From positions 124,001 through 188,000 of the forward strand of contig NZ_FZTC01000022.1 in NCBI RefSeq assembly GCF_900200035.1: a stretch of DNA of 64,000 nt. The letters are read 5' to 3'. The number at the start of each line of letters is the position of its first letter. Within the stretch, counting starts at the first letter, position 1. The position numbers were made by a program, and so were the translations under genes. This document shows, in pieces, positions 9,147 through 16,848 of this stretch. The stretch is from Klebsiella grimontii. Its GTDB lineage: Bacteria; Pseudomonadota; Gammaproteobacteria; Enterobacterales; Enterobacteriaceae. The notes under the pieces are model-generated. The model saw only the letters and a list, made by a program, of their open reading frames with translations. It did no database searches and was not told the DNA's origin.

Positions 9147-10013
9147 TTACACGTCGCAATAATGCAGAAATCGCTGTAATGCCTTGGAAATATGCTTCTG
9201 CCGGTGATGAATGCGCCACAAGGTGCGGGTTAAACGCGGCAGCGGAATCGTCAGCTCTACCAGCGACCCCACTTCAAGCTGCTCCGCCACCACGCGTCGC
9301 GACAGGCAGCTAATGCCTAAACCATGGCGCACCGCGTGCTTGATGGCTTCCGAGTTGCCCAGCTCCATCCCCAGATGAAACGCCGGTAAATGTGAGAGTA
9401 ATAAATAGTCGACGATTTCCCGGGTCCCGGAGCCGTGCTCGCGTAAAATCCACGGCGCTTCCGCCAGCCGTTGCAGCGTCACCTCCCCTTCAAGGAGCGG
9501 CGAATCCGGCGCGGCAAAGACAACCAGTTCATCTTCCAGCCAGGGTTCGGCGATAATATCCGCGGCGTGACAGGGGCCTTCAATCAGCCCGATATCCACG
9601 CGCAGATCGGCCACCGCATTGATCACGTCCTGGCTATTGCCTACGCTCAGCTCCAGCGGTAAATCCGGCAGATCGCGTCGATAGCGCGCAATGATTTCCG
9701 GCAGAATATAGTTACCGATGGTGCTGCTGGCGTAGACGCGGATCGCGCCGTTGTCGCCGCGAAACAGCTGTTCTATCTCCAGCGCCCGCTCCAGCAGCGC
9801 CAGCGCCCGCGGATAAAGCAGTCTGCCGTGCTCGTTGACCACCAGCCTTTTCCCTACGCGGTCAAATAGCTGCACGCCCAGCTGCCCTTCGAGATCGGTC
9901 AGCGCCGCGCTAACCGCCGATTGGGAAAGCGCCAGCATTTGCGATGCCTGCGTCGTCGAACCGCTTTTTAATACTTCAGCAAACACTTCCAGCTGCCGTA
10001 GCGTGATATGCAT
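9147..10013 (-). CDS. yeiE: LysR-family transcriptional regulator YeiE
   Basis: DNA-binding regulator of 288 aa. The N-terminal winged helix [24 protein letters not shown]...[24 protein letters not shown] is a LysR-type HTH (residues 1-65), followed by a substrate-binding domain ([32 protein letters not shown]). An AGGAAAA Shine-Dalgarno precedes the ATG. It is transcribed divergently from yeiH, the usual arrangement in which a LysR protein controls its neighbour. In related enterobacteria YeiE has been linked to motility, iron and sulfite responses; I cannot tell its ligand from the sequence. It is a few residues shorter at the C-terminus than E. coli YeiE. Confidence 0.93.
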   Translation of the reverse strand: MHITLRQLEVFAEVLKSGSTTQASQMLALSQSAVSAALTDLEGQLGVQLFDRVGKRLVVNEHGRLLYPRALALLERALEIEQLFRGDNGAIRVYASSTIGNYILPEIIARYRRDLPDLPLELSVGNSQDVINAVADLRVDIGLIEGPCHAADIIAEPWLEDELVVFAAPDSPLLEGEVTLQRLAEAPWILREHGSGTREIVDYLLLSHLPAFHLGMELGNSEAIKHAVRHGLGISCLSRRVVAEQLEVGSLVELTIPLPRLTRTLWRIHHRQKHISKALQRFLHYCDV

Positions 10014-10109
10014 GATTTTTCCTGCCTTTATAGACGACTCGCGATCCGCGGCGTAAGACTGATGCCCATCGTTGTCAAACCGCGAAACCGCGTATTTACC
10101 ACTTATTTC

Positions 10110-10131
10110 GATTAATTATAAATATATAATC
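10110..10131. promoter_or_regulatory. Candidate YeiE operator between yeiE and yeiH
   Basis: GATTA (10110-10114) and TAATC (10127-10131) form an inverted repeat with 12 bp between the arms, inside a very AT-rich stretch in the 173-bp divergent region. Size and position fit a LysR-type T-N11-A site. Assignment to YeiE is inference. Confidence 0.4.
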
Positions 10132-10186
10132 AATTTTATATTTAAGCCAGCGGGTCGTATGCTTTTCCCAGACAAAGGAGAAGGTT

Positions 10187-11236
10187 ATGACAGCACTCAC
10201 TTTACCGACTAAACATCGCCCATTGCGGCACTTTGCACCTGGACTGGCGCTGACCGCCGTGCTCACCGGCGCAGCGCTGTGGGCCGGTAGTTTTCCGGCT
10301 ATCGCCGGCGCGGGCTTCAGCGCCCTCACGCTGGCCATTTTATTCGGCATGGTTATCGGGAACACGGTTTACCCGAAAATCTGGCAGCCCTGCGACGGCG
10401 GCGTGATTTTTGCCAAGCAGCACCTGCTGCGTCTCGGCATCATTTTATACGGCTTTCGCCTGACGTTCGCCCAGATTGCCGACGTCGGCGTAGGCGGTAT
10501 CGTCATTGACGTGCTGACGCTTTCCAGCACCTTTTTTATCGCCTGCTTTCTTGGGCAAAAGGTTTTCGGCCTGGATAAACATACCAGTTGGCTGATTGGC
10601 GCCGGCAGCAGCATCTGCGGCGCGGCAGCGGTACTGGCGACCGAACCGGTCGTCAAAGCGGAAGCCAGCAAAGTGACGGTCGCCGTCGCCACGGTGGTCA
10701 TTTTCGGCACCATTGCCATCTTCCTGTACCCGGCGATTTACCCCTTCCTGGCGCACTGGTTTACGCCGGAAGCCTACGGCATTTATATGGGGTCGACGAT
10801 GCATGAGGTTGCTCAGGTTGTCGCGGCAGGCCACGCGGTGGGTCCGGACGCGGAAAACGCGGCGGTGATTGCAAAAATGCTGCGCGTGATGATGCTGGCG
10901 CCGTTCCTGCTGTTCCTCGCCGCGCGCGTGAAGCAATTATCCCCGGCCAACGGCGGGGAAAAAAGTAAAATCACCATTCCATGGTTTGCGGTCCTGTTTA
11001 TTCTGGTGGCGGTGTTTAACTCCTTCCACCTACTGCCGAAAGCGGTTGTCGAAATGCTGGTCACGCTGGATACCGTACTGCTGGCGATGGCGATGGCCGC
11101 CCTCGGCCTGACCACCCACGTCAGCGCGCTGAAAAAAGCTGGCGCCAAACCGCTGCTGATGGCGCTGATGCTCTTCGTCTGGCTGATTGTCGGCGGCGGC
11201 GCGATTAACCTGGCCATTCATAGCCTGATGGCCTGA
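10187..11236 (+). CDS. yeiH: UPF0324 family inner-membrane protein YeiH
   Basis: Polytopic inner-membrane protein of 349 aa with about ten hydrophobic helices. Family-conserved stretches are LGIILYGFRLTFAQIADVG, ICGAAAVLATEPVVKA (GAGSSICGAAA) and STMHEVAQVVAAGHAVGPDAENAAVIAKMLRV. AGGAGAAGG precedes the ATG. Related proteins are proposed sulfate or sulfite-related exporters and the divergent regulator YeiE has been tied to sulfite, but no substrate can be read from this sequence. It is probably monocistronic. Confidence 0.9.
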   Translation: MTALTLPTKHRPLRHFAPGLALTAVLTGAALWAGSFPAIAGAGFSALTLAILFGMVIGNTVYPKIWQPCDGGVIFAKQHLLRLGIILYGFRLTFAQIADVGVGGIVIDVLTLSSTFFIACFLGQKVFGLDKHTSWLIGAGSSICGAAAVLATEPVVKAEASKVTVAVATVVIFGTIAIFLYPAIYPFLAHWFTPEAYGIYMGSTMHEVAQVVAAGHAVGPDAENAAVIAKMLRVMMLAPFLLFLAARVKQLSPANGGEKSKITIPWFAVLFILVAVFNSFHLLPKAVVEMLVTLDTVLLAMAMAALGLTTHVSALKKAGAKPLLMALMLFVWLIVGGGAINLAIHSLMA

Positions 11237-11331
11237 AGCCCCTCGCGACTCAGGTTGTATTAAGGATGATGTAACTCTCCGGCTAAGCCGCTATCATTAC
11301 CCTCCCCCAGCGGCTTATCTGGAGTTTTTTT

Positions 11332-12189
11332 ATGAAATATATTGGAGCGCACGTCAGCGCCTCCGGCGGTGTAGCCAATGCCGCCATTCGCGCAGCCGAA
11401 ATCGGCGCGACCGCATTTGCCCTCTTTACCAAAAACCAGCGCCAGTGGCGCGCCGCGCCTCTGAGCGACGAAACCATTGCTGAATTTAAAGCCGCCTGCG
11501 AAAAGCACCATTTCGGTCCGGGGCAAATTCTGCCGCACGACAGCTATCTGATAAACCTCGGCCATCCGGTTGAGGACGCGCTGGAAAAATCCCGCGATGC
11601 GTTTATTGATGAACTTTCCCGCTGCCAGCAGCTCGGCCTGACGCTGCTGAATTTCCATCCGGGTAGCCATCTGCAGCAAATCCCGGAAGACGAATGTCTG
11701 GCGCGTATCGCCGAATCGATCAATATCGCGCTGGCAAAAACCGAAGGCGTTACGGCGGTGATTGAAAACACTGCCGGCCAGGGCAGTAACCTGGGCTTTA
11801 AGTTTGAGCATCTGGCGGCCATCATCGACGGCGTAGAAGATAAATCACGCGTCGGCGTATGCATTGATACCTGCCATGCCTTCGCCGCAGGCTACGATCT
11901 GCGCAGCGCCGAAGAGTGTGAAAAAACCTTCGCTGATTTCGAACGGATTGTCGGTTTTCAGTATCTGCGCGGTATGCACCTGAACGATGCGAAAAGCGCG
12001 TTCGCCAGCCGCGTTGACCGTCACCACAGCCTGGGTGAAGGCAATATCGGCCATGACGCTTTCCGCTGGATTATGCAGGACAGCCGCTTTGACGGTATCC
12101 CGCTGATTCTGGAAACGATCAATCCTGATATCTGGGCGGAAGAGATCGCCTGGCTGCGGGCTCAGCAAACGGAAGAGGCTAGGGTCTGA
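11332..12189 (+). CDS. nfo: Endonuclease IV (AP endonuclease) Nfo
   Basis: Zinc-dependent apurinic/apyrimidinic endonuclease of base excision repair. It cleaves 5' to abasic sites and removes oxidised 3' ends. The protein is 285 aa, the E. coli length. Metal ligands of the TIM barrel are visible: His69 ([10 protein letters not shown]), the His of NFHPGSH, Glu of IENTAGQG, Asp/His of [12 protein letters not shown], His of [16 protein letters not shown] and Glu of [15 protein letters not shown] precedes the start. yeiI follows 1 bp after the stop and may be co-transcribed. SoxRS control of nfo is known in E. coli; I did not find a clear soxbox. Confidence 0.97.
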   Translation: MKYIGAHVSASGGVANAAIRAAEIGATAFALFTKNQRQWRAAPLSDETIAEFKAACEKHHFGPGQILPHDSYLINLGHPVEDALEKSRDAFIDELSRCQQLGLTLLNFHPGSHLQQIPEDECLARIAESINIALAKTEGVTAVIENTAGQGSNLGFKFEHLAAIIDGVEDKSRVGVCIDTCHAFAAGYDLRSAEECEKTFADFERIVGFQYLRGMHLNDAKSAFASRVDRHHSLGEGNIGHDAFRWIMQDSRFDGIPLILETINPDIWAEEIAWLRAQQTEEARV

Positions 12190-12190
12190 T

Positions 12191-13279
12191 ATGAACGACA
12201 GGGAAAAGCAGATCCTCAAAATTTTGCGGCGCAACCCGCTGATTCAGCAGCATGAGATTGCCGATATTCTGCAGATTAGCCGCTCCCGCGTAGCCGCGCA
12301 TATTATGGACCTCACGCGTAAGGGGGCCATCAAGGGCAAAGGCTACATCCTTACCGAGCAGGAGTATTGCGTCTCGCTGGGCGCGGTGAATATGGATATC
12401 CGCGGAATTGCCGATATCCATTATCCTCAACCGGTGTCAAACCCGGGTAATATCCAGTGCTCCGCGGGCGGCGTGGCGCGAAATATCGCGCATAACCTGG
12501 CGCTGCTGGGCCGCGATGTGCATTTGATTTCCGCCGTCGGCAGTGATTTTTACGGCGAAACGCTGCTGGAGCAAACCCGCCAGGCCGGCGTAAACGTACA
12601 GAGCTGTATCCGCCTGCACGGCCATAATACCGCCACCTATCTCTCCATCGCCAATCCGCAGGAAGAGACGGTACTGGCGATTAACGATACGCATATTTTA
12701 CAGTCGCTCACGCCGCAGCTGCTGAATCAGTATCGGGATCTGCTGACGCATGCGGGCGTCGTTCTGGTCGATTGTAATTTAACGGAACAGTCGCTGGAGT
12801 GGGTGTTTACCCTGACCAACGCCATTCCGGTGTTTGTTGATACCGTGTCCGAGTTTAAAGCGCACCGCATTCGCCCGTGGCTGGGAAAGATCCACACGCT
12901 GAAACCCACGCTGCGCGAACTGCAGATCCTCTGGGGCGAGCCCATTGAAAACGAGGCCGATCGCGATCGGGCGTTAGCATGGCTGCACGAAAGAGGCACC
13001 CAGCGGGTGGTGATTTACCTGGAAGATGACACGATTTTCTGTAGCGAAGCCGGTGGTGAACGCTTCCGGATGAGCCTGCCGGGCCATACGACGATAGACA
13101 GCTTTGGCGCCGACGATGCGCTGATGGCCGGGCTGCTTTATAGCTATCTCGACGGCAGCGACTTTAAAGAGAGCGCCGCTTTCGCCATGGCCTGCACCGC
13201 CATCACCCGCGCCAGCCACAGCATCAACAACCCCTCGTTGTCCGTTGATAACGCGCTCAATTTACTTGCCAACGGATAG
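12191..13279 (+). CDS. yeiI: PfkB-family sugar/nucleoside kinase with N-terminal HTH, YeiI
   Basis: Fusion of a DNA-binding-type winged helix (residues 1-60: REKQILKILRRNPLIQQHEIADILQISRSRVAAHI) to a PfkB kinase (residues 60-362). Kinase marks are SAGGVARNIAHNLALLGRDV, the ATP-site block and DSFGADDALMAGL, where the usual GAGD reads GADD but keeps the catalytic Asp. The kinase half resembles PsuK strongly (NMD, SNPG, GGV-RNIA-N-ALL), so the substrate is likely pseudouridine-like. E. coli YeiI has the same architecture. The domain pair suggests a ligand-phosphorylating regulator, but this is inference. It starts 1 bp after the nfo stop. Confidence 0.9.
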   Translation: MNDREKQILKILRRNPLIQQHEIADILQISRSRVAAHIMDLTRKGAIKGKGYILTEQEYCVSLGAVNMDIRGIADIHYPQPVSNPGNIQCSAGGVARNIAHNLALLGRDVHLISAVGSDFYGETLLEQTRQAGVNVQSCIRLHGHNTATYLSIANPQEETVLAINDTHILQSLTPQLLNQYRDLLTHAGVVLVDCNLTEQSLEWVFTLTNAIPVFVDTVSEFKAHRIRPWLGKIHTLKPTLRELQILWGEPIENEADRDRALAWLHERGTQRVVIYLEDDTIFCSEAGGERFRMSLPGHTTIDSFGADDALMAGLLYSYLDGSDFKESAAFAMACTAITRASHSINNPSLSVDNALNLLANG

Positions 13280-13311
13280 CAGCGCACCGCTGACGCGGCG
13301 CGCGCATCACG

Positions 13312-14562
13312 TTATGCCAGCCCAATAAAGAACCCGGCGATGGTGGCGCTCATCAGGTTAGAGAGCGTGGCCGCCGCCAGGGCGCGCAGCCCAAGCTGGG
13401 CAATTTCCGGCGCGCGCTGCGGTGAAATAGCCGAAAACGCCCCGACAACCACGCCGATCGAGCCAAAGTTGGCGAAACCGCACAGCGCAAACGAGATAAT
13501 CGCAACGGTTTTCACGTCCAGGTTCCCGCCGCTTTGCAAGTAGGGCGAGAAGTTGAGATAGGCAACGAATTCGTTGATCGCCAGCTTTTGTCCAATCAGG
13601 CTGCCCGCCAGCGTCGCATCGTTCCAGTCAACGCCCATGATCCACGCCAGCGGCGCGAGCAGAAAGCCGAAAATCCCCTCCAGCGTGGCGTGACCGAAGC
13701 CAAACCAGCCGCCAATGCCGCCGATAATACCGTTCAGCAGCGCGATAATCGCCACAAACGCCATCACCACGGTTGCCACCCCGGCGGCAATTTTCAGGCC
13801 GGTCATCGCCCCTGACGCCGCCGCCTCGATCACGCTTTTCGGCGGCGTCTCGCTGAAAGAGAGATTGTCGAAAGTGACCTGGGATGCTTCAGTTGCCGGG
13901 CTTAGCATACGGGCAAACAGAATCCCGCCGGGAATAGCCATAAGCGAAGCGGCCAGCAGATAATCAATCGGCACGCCCATACCGGCATAGCCGATCATCA
14001 TCGACCCGGCGATCGACGCCATCCCGCTGCAAATCGCGGTAAACAGCTCATTGCGGTTGAGCTTGTTGATAAACGGTTTGACGATCGCCGGGATCTCGTT
14101 TTGCCCAAGGAAAATGGTGGTCACGGCGACGAAAGACTCAATCTTGCTGATATTCAGCGCTTTCTGGAAGATCCCGCCGAGGATACGGATCAGCAGCCCC
14201 ATCACGCCGAGGTAGTAAAGCAGACTGATCAACGCGGTAACAAAAATGATGGCGGGCAAAACGCGGAAGGCGAAGATAAAGCCGGCGCCGTCAAACAGCA
14301 CATCCATCTTCGGACCGACCAGTGAACCAAAAATAAACGCGCTTCCGGCGTCGCTATAGGACATAACTTTGTGTACCCCAAGCGCGGCCTGCTCGACCAG
14401 CCACTTGCCCGGCGGAAAATAGAGCATCACCCCGCCAATCACGATTTGCAGCAGCAGCGCTGCCCCTACCGTTCTGATGCTGATGCGTTTTTTATTAACT
14501 GACAGCGCAAAGGCAATGGCCAGCAACACCACCATCCCCAGAAGACTTCTCATGATGTCCAT
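13312..14562 (-). CDS. psuT: CNT-family nucleoside transporter, probable pseudouridine importer (PsuT/NupX)
   Basis: Inner-membrane proton- or sodium-coupled nucleoside importer of the concentrative (NupC) family, 416 aa from 14562. Conserved blocks are GSLVGPKMDVLFDGAGFIFAFRVLP, IFLGQNEIPAIVKPF (family QxExP motif) and NEFVAYLNFSPYL, with C-terminal GAFSAISPQRAPEIAQLGLRALAAATLSN. A start further upstream adds non-homologous residues. E. coli has two near-identical paralogues, nupX and psuT, separated by rihB and yeiL. Here one copy lies directly behind psuK-psuG, so synteny favours psuT; nupX is the alternative name. Its operon position makes pseudouridine the likely cargo. Confidence 0.85.
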   Translation of the reverse strand: MDIMRSLLGMVVLLAIAFALSVNKKRISIRTVGAALLLQIVIGGVMLYFPPGKWLVEQAALGVHKVMSYSDAGSAFIFGSLVGPKMDVLFDGAGFIFAFRVLPAIIFVTALISLLYYLGVMGLLIRILGGIFQKALNISKIESFVAVTTIFLGQNEIPAIVKPFINKLNRNELFTAICSGMASIAGSMMIGYAGMGVPIDYLLAASLMAIPGGILFARMLSPATEASQVTFDNLSFSETPPKSVIEAAASGAMTGLKIAAGVATVVMAFVAIIALLNGIIGGIGGWFGFGHATLEGIFGFLLAPLAWIMGVDWNDATLAGSLIGQKLAINEFVAYLNFSPYLQSGGNLDVKTVAIISFALCGFANFGSIGVVVGAFSAISPQRAPEIAQLGLRALAAATLSNLMSATIAGFFIGLA

Positions 14563-14657
14563 AATGATATCCTTACCTGGTGGAAAACCCGGCGCAGGCC
14601 AGGCTTTCGGTATCGTTGATATCGGGGCGGGCAACCGCAAACGGCCCGCGACTGTCG

Positions 14658-15593
14658 TCAGGCGATCTGCTGATACTCTTTGGCAATCTCGCAGGCCAGA
14701 ATGGCGTTGTTGAAGACCAGCTGAATGTTGGATTTCAGGCTATCGCCGCCGGTCAGCTCCGCAACGCGCGCCAGCAGGAACGGCGTGCTCGCTTTACCCA
14801 CTACGCCCTGCTCTTCCGCCTCCTTCACCGCCTGATTGATGGCGGCATTGATTTTCTCTTCCGGCATCGCGAACGCTTCAGGAATAGGATTTGCTACCAC
14901 CATGCCGCCATTCAGACCCGATTGCCATTTCACCGCCATCGCTTTGGCGATGTCTTTGGCGCTATTGAGGCGAATGCTGACGTCAAACGGGCTGGTTCGG
15001 CAGAAGAATGCCGGCAGCGCCGAAGTTTGATAACCAATAAGCGGAACGCCAAACGTTTCTAAATACTCGGTGGTTAAACCGAGATCGAGAATAGATTTCG
15101 CACCGGCACAGACCACGGTAACGTTGGTATTAGCGAGCTCCTGTAAATCGGCGGAAATATCAAACGTGTGCTCGGCGCCACGATGTACGCCGCCGATACC
15201 GCCGGTCGCAAAGACTTTAATTCCGGCCATCGCCGCAATAATCATGGTAGACGCCACGGTAGTCGCGCCATTTAATCCTGCGGCGACAACAAAGGGTAAA
15301 TCACGACGACTGACTTTGGCGACGTTATGTCCTTCGCGGCCCAAAAGTTCAATTTCTTCGCGGCTTAAGCCCACTTTCATTACGCCATGAATAATCGCAA
15401 TGGTTGCCGGCACCGCTCCCTGGCGACGAATAGTTTCTTCTACTTCCAGCGCCGTTTGCGCATTTTCCGGAAACGGCATGCCGTGAGAAATAATGGTCGA
15501 TTCCAACGCCACTATCGGCTGATTGTTTTTTAATGCCTGCTGAACTTCCGCAGAAACCTGTAATAATTCAGAGGAAATATTTAATTCAGACAT
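14658..15593 (-). CDS. psuG: Pseudouridine-5'-phosphate glycosidase PsuG
   Basis: Mn-dependent glycosidase that reversibly splits pseudouridine 5'-phosphate into uracil and ribose 5-phosphate, the second step of pseudouridine breakdown. The protein is 311 aa. Proposed catalytic residues are present: Glu31 in VALESTIISHGMPFP and Lys166 in VCAGAKSILDLG. GGIGGVHRGAEHTFDISADL and the C-terminal NAILACEIA are family-typical. Its first codons overlap the end of psuK by 8 nt, so translation is coupled. The transporter follows 95 bp downstream. Confidence 0.96.
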   Translation of the reverse strand: MSELNISSELLQVSAEVQQALKNNQPIVALESTIISHGMPFPENAQTALEVEETIRRQGAVPATIAIIHGVMKVGLSREEIELLGREGHNVAKVSRRDLPFVVAAGLNGATTVASTMIIAAMAGIKVFATGGIGGVHRGAEHTFDISADLQELANTNVTVVCAGAKSILDLGLTTEYLETFGVPLIGYQTSALPAFFCRTSPFDVSIRLNSAKDIAKAMAVKWQSGLNGGMVVANPIPEAFAMPEEKINAAINQAVKEAEEQGVVGKASTPFLLARVAELTGGDSLKSNIQLVFNNAILACEIAKEYQQIA

Positions 15594-16521
15594 ATTCTTT
15601 CTCCACTACCTTTTTTACGTTGGCGTAAGATAATTCAGGGTTATTGGTGAATTCCGATGAAAGCGCCAGAGAAGAGCATCCCTGAGCAAACTTCACCGCT
15701 TGCGAAAATGAGCAACCGTCGAGCCAGCAGCAGGCAAGACCGGCCATCATCGCGTCACCGGCGCCGGTGACATTGACAACCTGGGTTTTCAGCGGCGCGG
15801 ACCAGCCGCGTTCCCCATCTCTCTCGCTGTAGTAAACGCCATCGCCGCCCATGCTCAGCACCAGGCGTTTCAGGCCATGATGGTGAAACCAGTCGGCTAC
15901 GCGAGCCACATCGTCAGTGCCGGACAGCGCGATGCCGCTCAGCGTTTCTGCCTCAATCCGGTTCGGTTTCAGGGTGTGAATACGCCCCAGGTGCTGGCTG
16001 ATTTTCACGCATTTCCAGGCTGAAACCGGGTCAACAAAAATGGGCGTTGAGCCGCTATTTTCCATCAACCAGGCCAGCGCCGACTCGCTAATATTACAGT
16101 CAACGACAATCACCGCGGCACCGCAGATAAAATCTTGATGCTGCCTTAAAAAGGCCGGCGTAATATGCTCAGTGATGCTCATATCATTAATCGCCACCAG
16201 CATTTCACCGGTATTATCAAGCAGCGACAAATAGCTTGATGTGCCTTCACCCGGGATTATCTGACATTTATCGACGTGAACCCCGGACTGGGCCGTTTGT
16301 TTTAATAATGAATGACCATAAAAATCGTCACCAACAACGGATAATAGCCACGCCGTTTTATTCAACAAGGCAATATTTTGCGCAATGTTGCGCCCCACGC
16401 CGCCGGGAGTATATTTTATTTTCCCAGGATTAGAATCAGCGTAGTTTAGCGACACATTGGAATAGCCAGCCACATCCATGTTTGCCGATCCAATAATCAC
16501 AACGTAATCATTTTCAGGCAT
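15586..16521 (-). CDS. psuK: Pseudouridine kinase PsuK (PfkB family)
   Basis: Phosphorylates pseudouridine to pseudouridine 5'-phosphate, which PsuG then cleaves. The protein from 16521 is 311 aa. PfkB features are GSANMDVAGYSNVSLNYADS near the N-terminus, the GGVGRNIAQNIALL signature and NVTGAGDAMMAGL with the catalytic Asp. The 16521 ATG is preceded by GGAGGG; the alternative ATG 18 bp upstream overlaps that Shine-Dalgarno and is less likely. It is the first gene of psuK-psuG-psuT. A strong palindrome lies 90 bp upstream (16611-16640). Confidence 0.95.
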   Translation of the reverse strand: MPENDYVVIIGSANMDVAGYSNVSLNYADSNPGKIKYTPGGVGRNIAQNIALLNKTAWLLSVVGDDFYGHSLLKQTAQSGVHVDKCQIIPGEGTSSYLSLLDNTGEMLVAINDMSITEHITPAFLRQHQDFICGAAVIVVDCNISESALAWLMENSGSTPIFVDPVSAWKCVKISQHLGRIHTLKPNRIEAETLSGIALSGTDDVARVADWFHHHGLKRLVLSMGGDGVYYSERDGERGWSAPLKTQVVNVTGAGDAMMAGLACCWLDGCSFSQAVKFAQGCSSLALSSEFTNNPELSYANVKKVVEKEYV

Positions 16522-16610
16522 AAAAATACCCTCCAGCATAAAAAACGCTATGGCAGTAGAATTATTTAATATCAGGAAATAAACACCTCACGATTCACAG
16601 CACTTCATTT

Positions 16611-16640
16611 AAACACATGTTTGAATGTGAACATGTGTTT
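16611..16640. promoter_or_regulatory. Palindromic operator candidate upstream of psuK
   Basis: AAACACATGTT (16611-16621) and AACATGTGTTT (16630-16640) are perfect 11-bp inverted arms separated by 8 bp. The element lies 90 bp upstream of psuK, with no T-run to suggest a terminator. It looks like the binding site of a dimeric regulator of the pseudouridine operon. The regulator is unknown. Confidence 0.7.
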
Positions 16641-16795
16641 ATGGTAAGCGGAATAATTTTAAAGTAAAGAGAAGCAAAATAGGATTTTCATATGAACATG
16701 AACACAATCACAAAATTTGGCCAGTATGGTTTTTAAACAGTTTAAAAATGCGAAGGAGAGCACATACGGTGGGATGGGAGGAGGAAGAATGCGGC

Positions 16796-16827
16796 ATAAA
16801 AAAAAGGGCAGAGAAGACTCTGCCCTT
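16796..16827 (-). terminator. fruBKA operon terminator
   Basis: The stem AAGGGCAGAG (16804-16813) pairs with CTCTGCCCTT (16818-16827) around an AAGA loop. On the minus strand it is followed by eight T residues, 21 bp after the fruA stop. Confidence 0.93.
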
Positions 16828-16848
16828 GAGAAGCGTTTGCTACGTCGA

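Larger units (their letters stand above)
16522..16848. other. psuK promoter region and fruA terminator
   Basis: This 327-bp stretch between psuK and fruA (both minus strand) contains the 11-bp-arm inverted repeat at 16611-16640, a related half-site (ATGAACATGAACA) around 16691-16703, and the fruA terminator at 16796-16827. It is AT-rich near psuK. I see no credible gene. Confidence 0.65.
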
